Shown here piece after piece: positions 6,213 to 7,701 of a DNA stretch of 7,701 nt. Both the position numbers and the translations under genes were made by a program. The notes below the pieces were generated by a model that saw nothing but the letters and a program-made list of their open reading frames with translations, was not told the origin of the DNA and searched no databases. Source of the stretch: BOG-1363 sp043775355 (GTDB lineage Bacteria > Planctomycetota > UBA11346); assembly GCA_043775355.1 (NCBI GenBank), contig JAYVSL010000146.1, positions 1-7,701 of the forward strand. Direction: 5' to 3'. The stretch's first letter is position 1. Each line of letters begins with the position of its first letter.

Positions 6213-7424
6213 ATGAGAAACCTCCTCGCTCTCTTTTTCGTCTTTGGTGTGAGTCTTTGCGCTGGCCTCTGCTTCGGCGCCCAAGACGGGCTCGTCAACG
6301 GCAACCCGCCGGACATTCGTACGCTCAAGATCGGCGATGCGGCGCCGGAGTTCGATCTTCCTGGGATCGACGGCAAGAATCACAAACTTGCCGATTATGC
6401 TGGCGGTCAGGTTTTGGTTGTGCTCTTCACCTCGAACCATTGCCCGACGTCGCACAGCATTGAGAAACGTCTTCAGCGCTTTTGGGACGAGTACAAAACC
6501 AAAGACGTCAAGTTAGTCGCCATTAATCCGAATCATCCGGACGGCCTGAGCCAAGATGAACTCGGCTACGGTGAATTCGGCGATTCTTTCGCTGAAATGA
6601 AACCGTATTCAGAGAAGAACCATTGGAGCTTCGACTACATCTATGACGGCGACAAACAGCTGACCGCGCGCGCGTACGGTTGTTTGGCTACGCCACACGT
6701 GTTCATCTTCGATAAGGCACTGAAGCTGCGCTACGCTGGGCGTTTCGATGACTCGCGCTTTATTGATGACAGCACGGTGAAAGCGAAAGACGCGCAAAAC
6801 GCGGTGGATGCCATCTTGGCTGGCAAGCCAGTGCCCATCGAGGTGACCAAACCCATGGGCTGCTCAACCAAATGGCGCGAAAAGAAAATCGGCCATGACG
6901 CCAAGCACGCCGCTTGGGCTGCGACCCCGGTGAAGGTCGAAACTATCGATGCGCCAGGGCTTATTAAGCTACGCGCGAACGCCACCAATAAATTCCGCCT
7001 CATCAATGTTTGGGCGACGTGGTGCGCTCCGTGCGTGAAAGAATTTCCGGACCTGGTAGCGATCTCGCGCCAATTTGATATGCGCGATTTCGAACTGGTG
7101 ACCATTTCGCTCGACACTCCTGCGGATATGCCCAAGGCGGAAGAATTCCTCTTCAAACAGGGCGCTGGGCTCAGCAAGAAAGTCGCGGCCAGTGTCGTGA
7201 AAGAAGGCCGCGCGACGAACAGCTACCTCTTCGCTGGCTCAGCAGACGAACTCGCGGCATCGCTTGATAAAGACATGCCAGGCCCCGTTCCCCATACTAT
7301 TTTGGTTGCCCCCGGTGGCGAAATCGTGTGGCGTCACACCGGCAACATCGATCACGCGGAAGCGGTGAACGCGATCCTCGACCACTTGAACCGCTTTTAT
7401 TCACCGACTCCGGTAAAGAAGTGA
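6213..7424 (+). CDS. Exported redoxin (AhpC/TSA-like) fused to TlpA-like thioredoxin domain
   Basis: The 403-residue protein is predicted to act outside the cytoplasm in thiol-disulfide or peroxide chemistry. Residues 1-23 form a signal peptide (LLALFFVFGVSLCAGLCFGA before QDG) without a proper lipobox. Domain 1 (about 38-205) is a redoxin: KIGDAAPEFDLPG, then SNHCPTS with C77 where a peroxidatic cysteine would sit, and YGCLATPHVFIFD with C157 and the cis-proline P161. A connecting stretch holds MGCSTKW (C217). Domain 2 (about 250-395) is TlpA-like, with the active site WATWCAPC (C271, C274) and cis-proline P360 in PVPHTILV. C77 and C157 may form a disulfide that the WCAPC site reduces, making the protein a self-contained relay; this is inference. 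The upstream ribosome site is weak (GAG at 6196-6198). The gene lies 115 bp after the response regulator with no clear terminator between. Confidence 0.93.
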   Translation: MRNLLALFFVFGVSLCAGLCFGAQDGLVNGNPPDIRTLKIGDAAPEFDLPGIDGKNHKLADYAGGQVLVVLFTSNHCPTSHSIEKRLQRFWDEYKTKDVKLVAINPNHPDGLSQDELGYGEFGDSFAEMKPYSEKNHWSFDYIYDGDKQLTARAYGCLATPHVFIFDKALKLRYAGRFDDSRFIDDSTVKAKDAQNAVDAILAGKPVPIEVTKPMGCSTKWREKKIGHDAKHAAWAATPVKVETIDAPGLIKLRANATNKFRLINVWATWCAPCVKEFPDLVAISRQFDMRDFELVTISLDTPADMPKAEEFLFKQGAGLSKKVAASVVKEGRATNSYLFAGSADELAASLDKDMPGPVPHTILVAPGGEIVWRHTGNIDHAEAVNAILDHLNRFYSPTPVKK

Positions 7425-7459
7425 GCATTGAAGGCGTGGTTACTCGCTAGCGCTTAGTT

Positions 7460-7609
7460 AGACGTTGTCTGGAAAAAAATCTGACATGGAGAATCATAGG
7501 ACCGGAGAGTGAATGGATTCTCAAGTCAAGAATCTATGCTGATTTTTGGCTTTAGACTTCTCCGGTTCTCCAGTTCTCCATGTTATTCTCCCGTTTCCAG
7601 GCAACGTCT
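7460..7609. repeat. 150-bp inverted-repeat element, ACATGGAGAA type
   Basis: The ends pair as 7460-7475 (AGACGTTGTCTGGAAA) with 7594-7609, 15 of 16 positions. Inside, ACATGGAGAA (7484-7493) pairs exactly with 7574-7583, and ACCGGAGA (7501-7508) exactly with 7559-7566. An apical hairpin GATTCT/AGAATC is possible at 7516-7534. Together this makes one long interrupted stem. It begins 35 bases after the redoxin stop and may also end that transcript. Elements built on ACATGGAGAAC...CCGGAGAAG are, from memory, dispersed in Verrucomicrobia. No coding content is visible. Confidence 0.8.
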
Positions 7610-7701
7610 TTTTCATTTCCGCTTTTTCATTTCCGCTTTTTCATTTCCGCTTTTTCATTTCCGCTTTTTCATTTCCGCTTTTTCATTTCCGCTTTTTCAT
7701 T
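7608..7701. repeat. 14-bp tandem repeat running off the window
   Basis: CTTTTTCATTTCCG is repeated exactly six times from 7608 to 7691, with ten more bases of a seventh copy to the window edge. The array overlaps the last two bases of the inverted-repeat element at 7460-7609. The + strand is pyrimidine-rich, the other strand purine-rich. The unit has no stop on the + strand in any frame, so all three frames read the same 14-residue cycle LFHFRFFISAFSFP. The minus strand meets TGA within every three units. No gene start is convincing, so it is called a simple tandem array of unknown total length. Confidence 0.95.

Noticed and set aside
572..7424. A single operon or functional system made of all five genes
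   Set aside because: Gaps of 585, 191 and 297 bp, a strong terminator after the fasciclin gene and unrelated functions argue against it; only the last three genes are close enough to be co-transcribed.
7608..7701. CRISPR array
   Set aside because: The 14-bp units are directly contiguous with no spacers between them, so this is a simple tandem repeat.
7580..7701. Protein-coding start at ATG 7580 reading into the tandem array
   Set aside because: No ribosome site is visible, the start lies inside the inverted repeat, and the openness of the frame is explained by the stop-free repeat unit. Kept only as a question for downstream sequence.

Overview
The window reads as a bacterial chromosome segment of about 55% GC (estimated by eye). 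All five convincing genes lie on the + strand and are separated by gaps rich in inverted repeats. A Verrucomicrobiota or related PVC-group bacterium is the best guess. The reasons are the several unrelated intergenic repeat families (the GGCACGGGCATCTTGCCCGTG hairpin, the CGCAAAGAGCGCAAAG and GCGCAGAG types, the ACATGGAGAA...ACCGGAGA type, the CCCAGGGTTGCG hairpin), the REC-helical-REC regulator, and a redoxin-TlpA fusion with a signal peptide. This assignment rests on recollection of such genomes, not on a search.

Layout. 1-571: no supported gene; three repeat structures (an inverted repeat at 227-334, a perfect 23-bp inverted repeat at 370-429, an 11-bp direct duplication at 430-451). 572-2098: a photolyase/cryptochrome-family protein of the bacterial (6-4)/FeS-BCP type that appears to have lost all four iron-sulfur cysteines. 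2099-2683: gene-free and AT-richer, with two degenerate inverted-repeat elements and a possible promoter near its end. 2684-3169: secreted single-domain fasciclin (FAS1) protein, followed by a strong hairpin terminator at 3203-3232. 3233-3360: two further hairpins in the leader of the next gene. 3361-3708: short cytoplasmic FKBP-type peptidyl-prolyl isomerase with an intact active site. 3709-4005: gene-free, one hairpin repeat. 4006-4746: conserved hypothetical protein with an HxD...H...R pattern (DUF1826-like, tentative). 4799-6097: two-receiver response regulator with a central helical, possibly Hpt-like domain. 6213-7424: exported protein fusing an AhpC/TSA-like redoxin domain to a TlpA-like thioredoxin domain. 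7425-7701: a 150-bp inverted-repeat element running directly into a 14-bp tandem repeat that continues past the window edge.

The genes do not form an obvious pathway. The last three (4006-7424) are spaced 52 and 115 bp apart with no clear terminator between them and could be co-transcribed. The fasciclin gene is insulated by its terminator. Stress or envelope housekeeping (DNA photorepair, proline isomerisation, extracytoplasmic thiol redox) is a loose common theme only. I see no defence system, CRISPR array, tRNA, rRNA or transposase. The least explained items are the 246-residue hypothetical protein, the iron-sulfur-less photolyase and the repeat block at the right edge.
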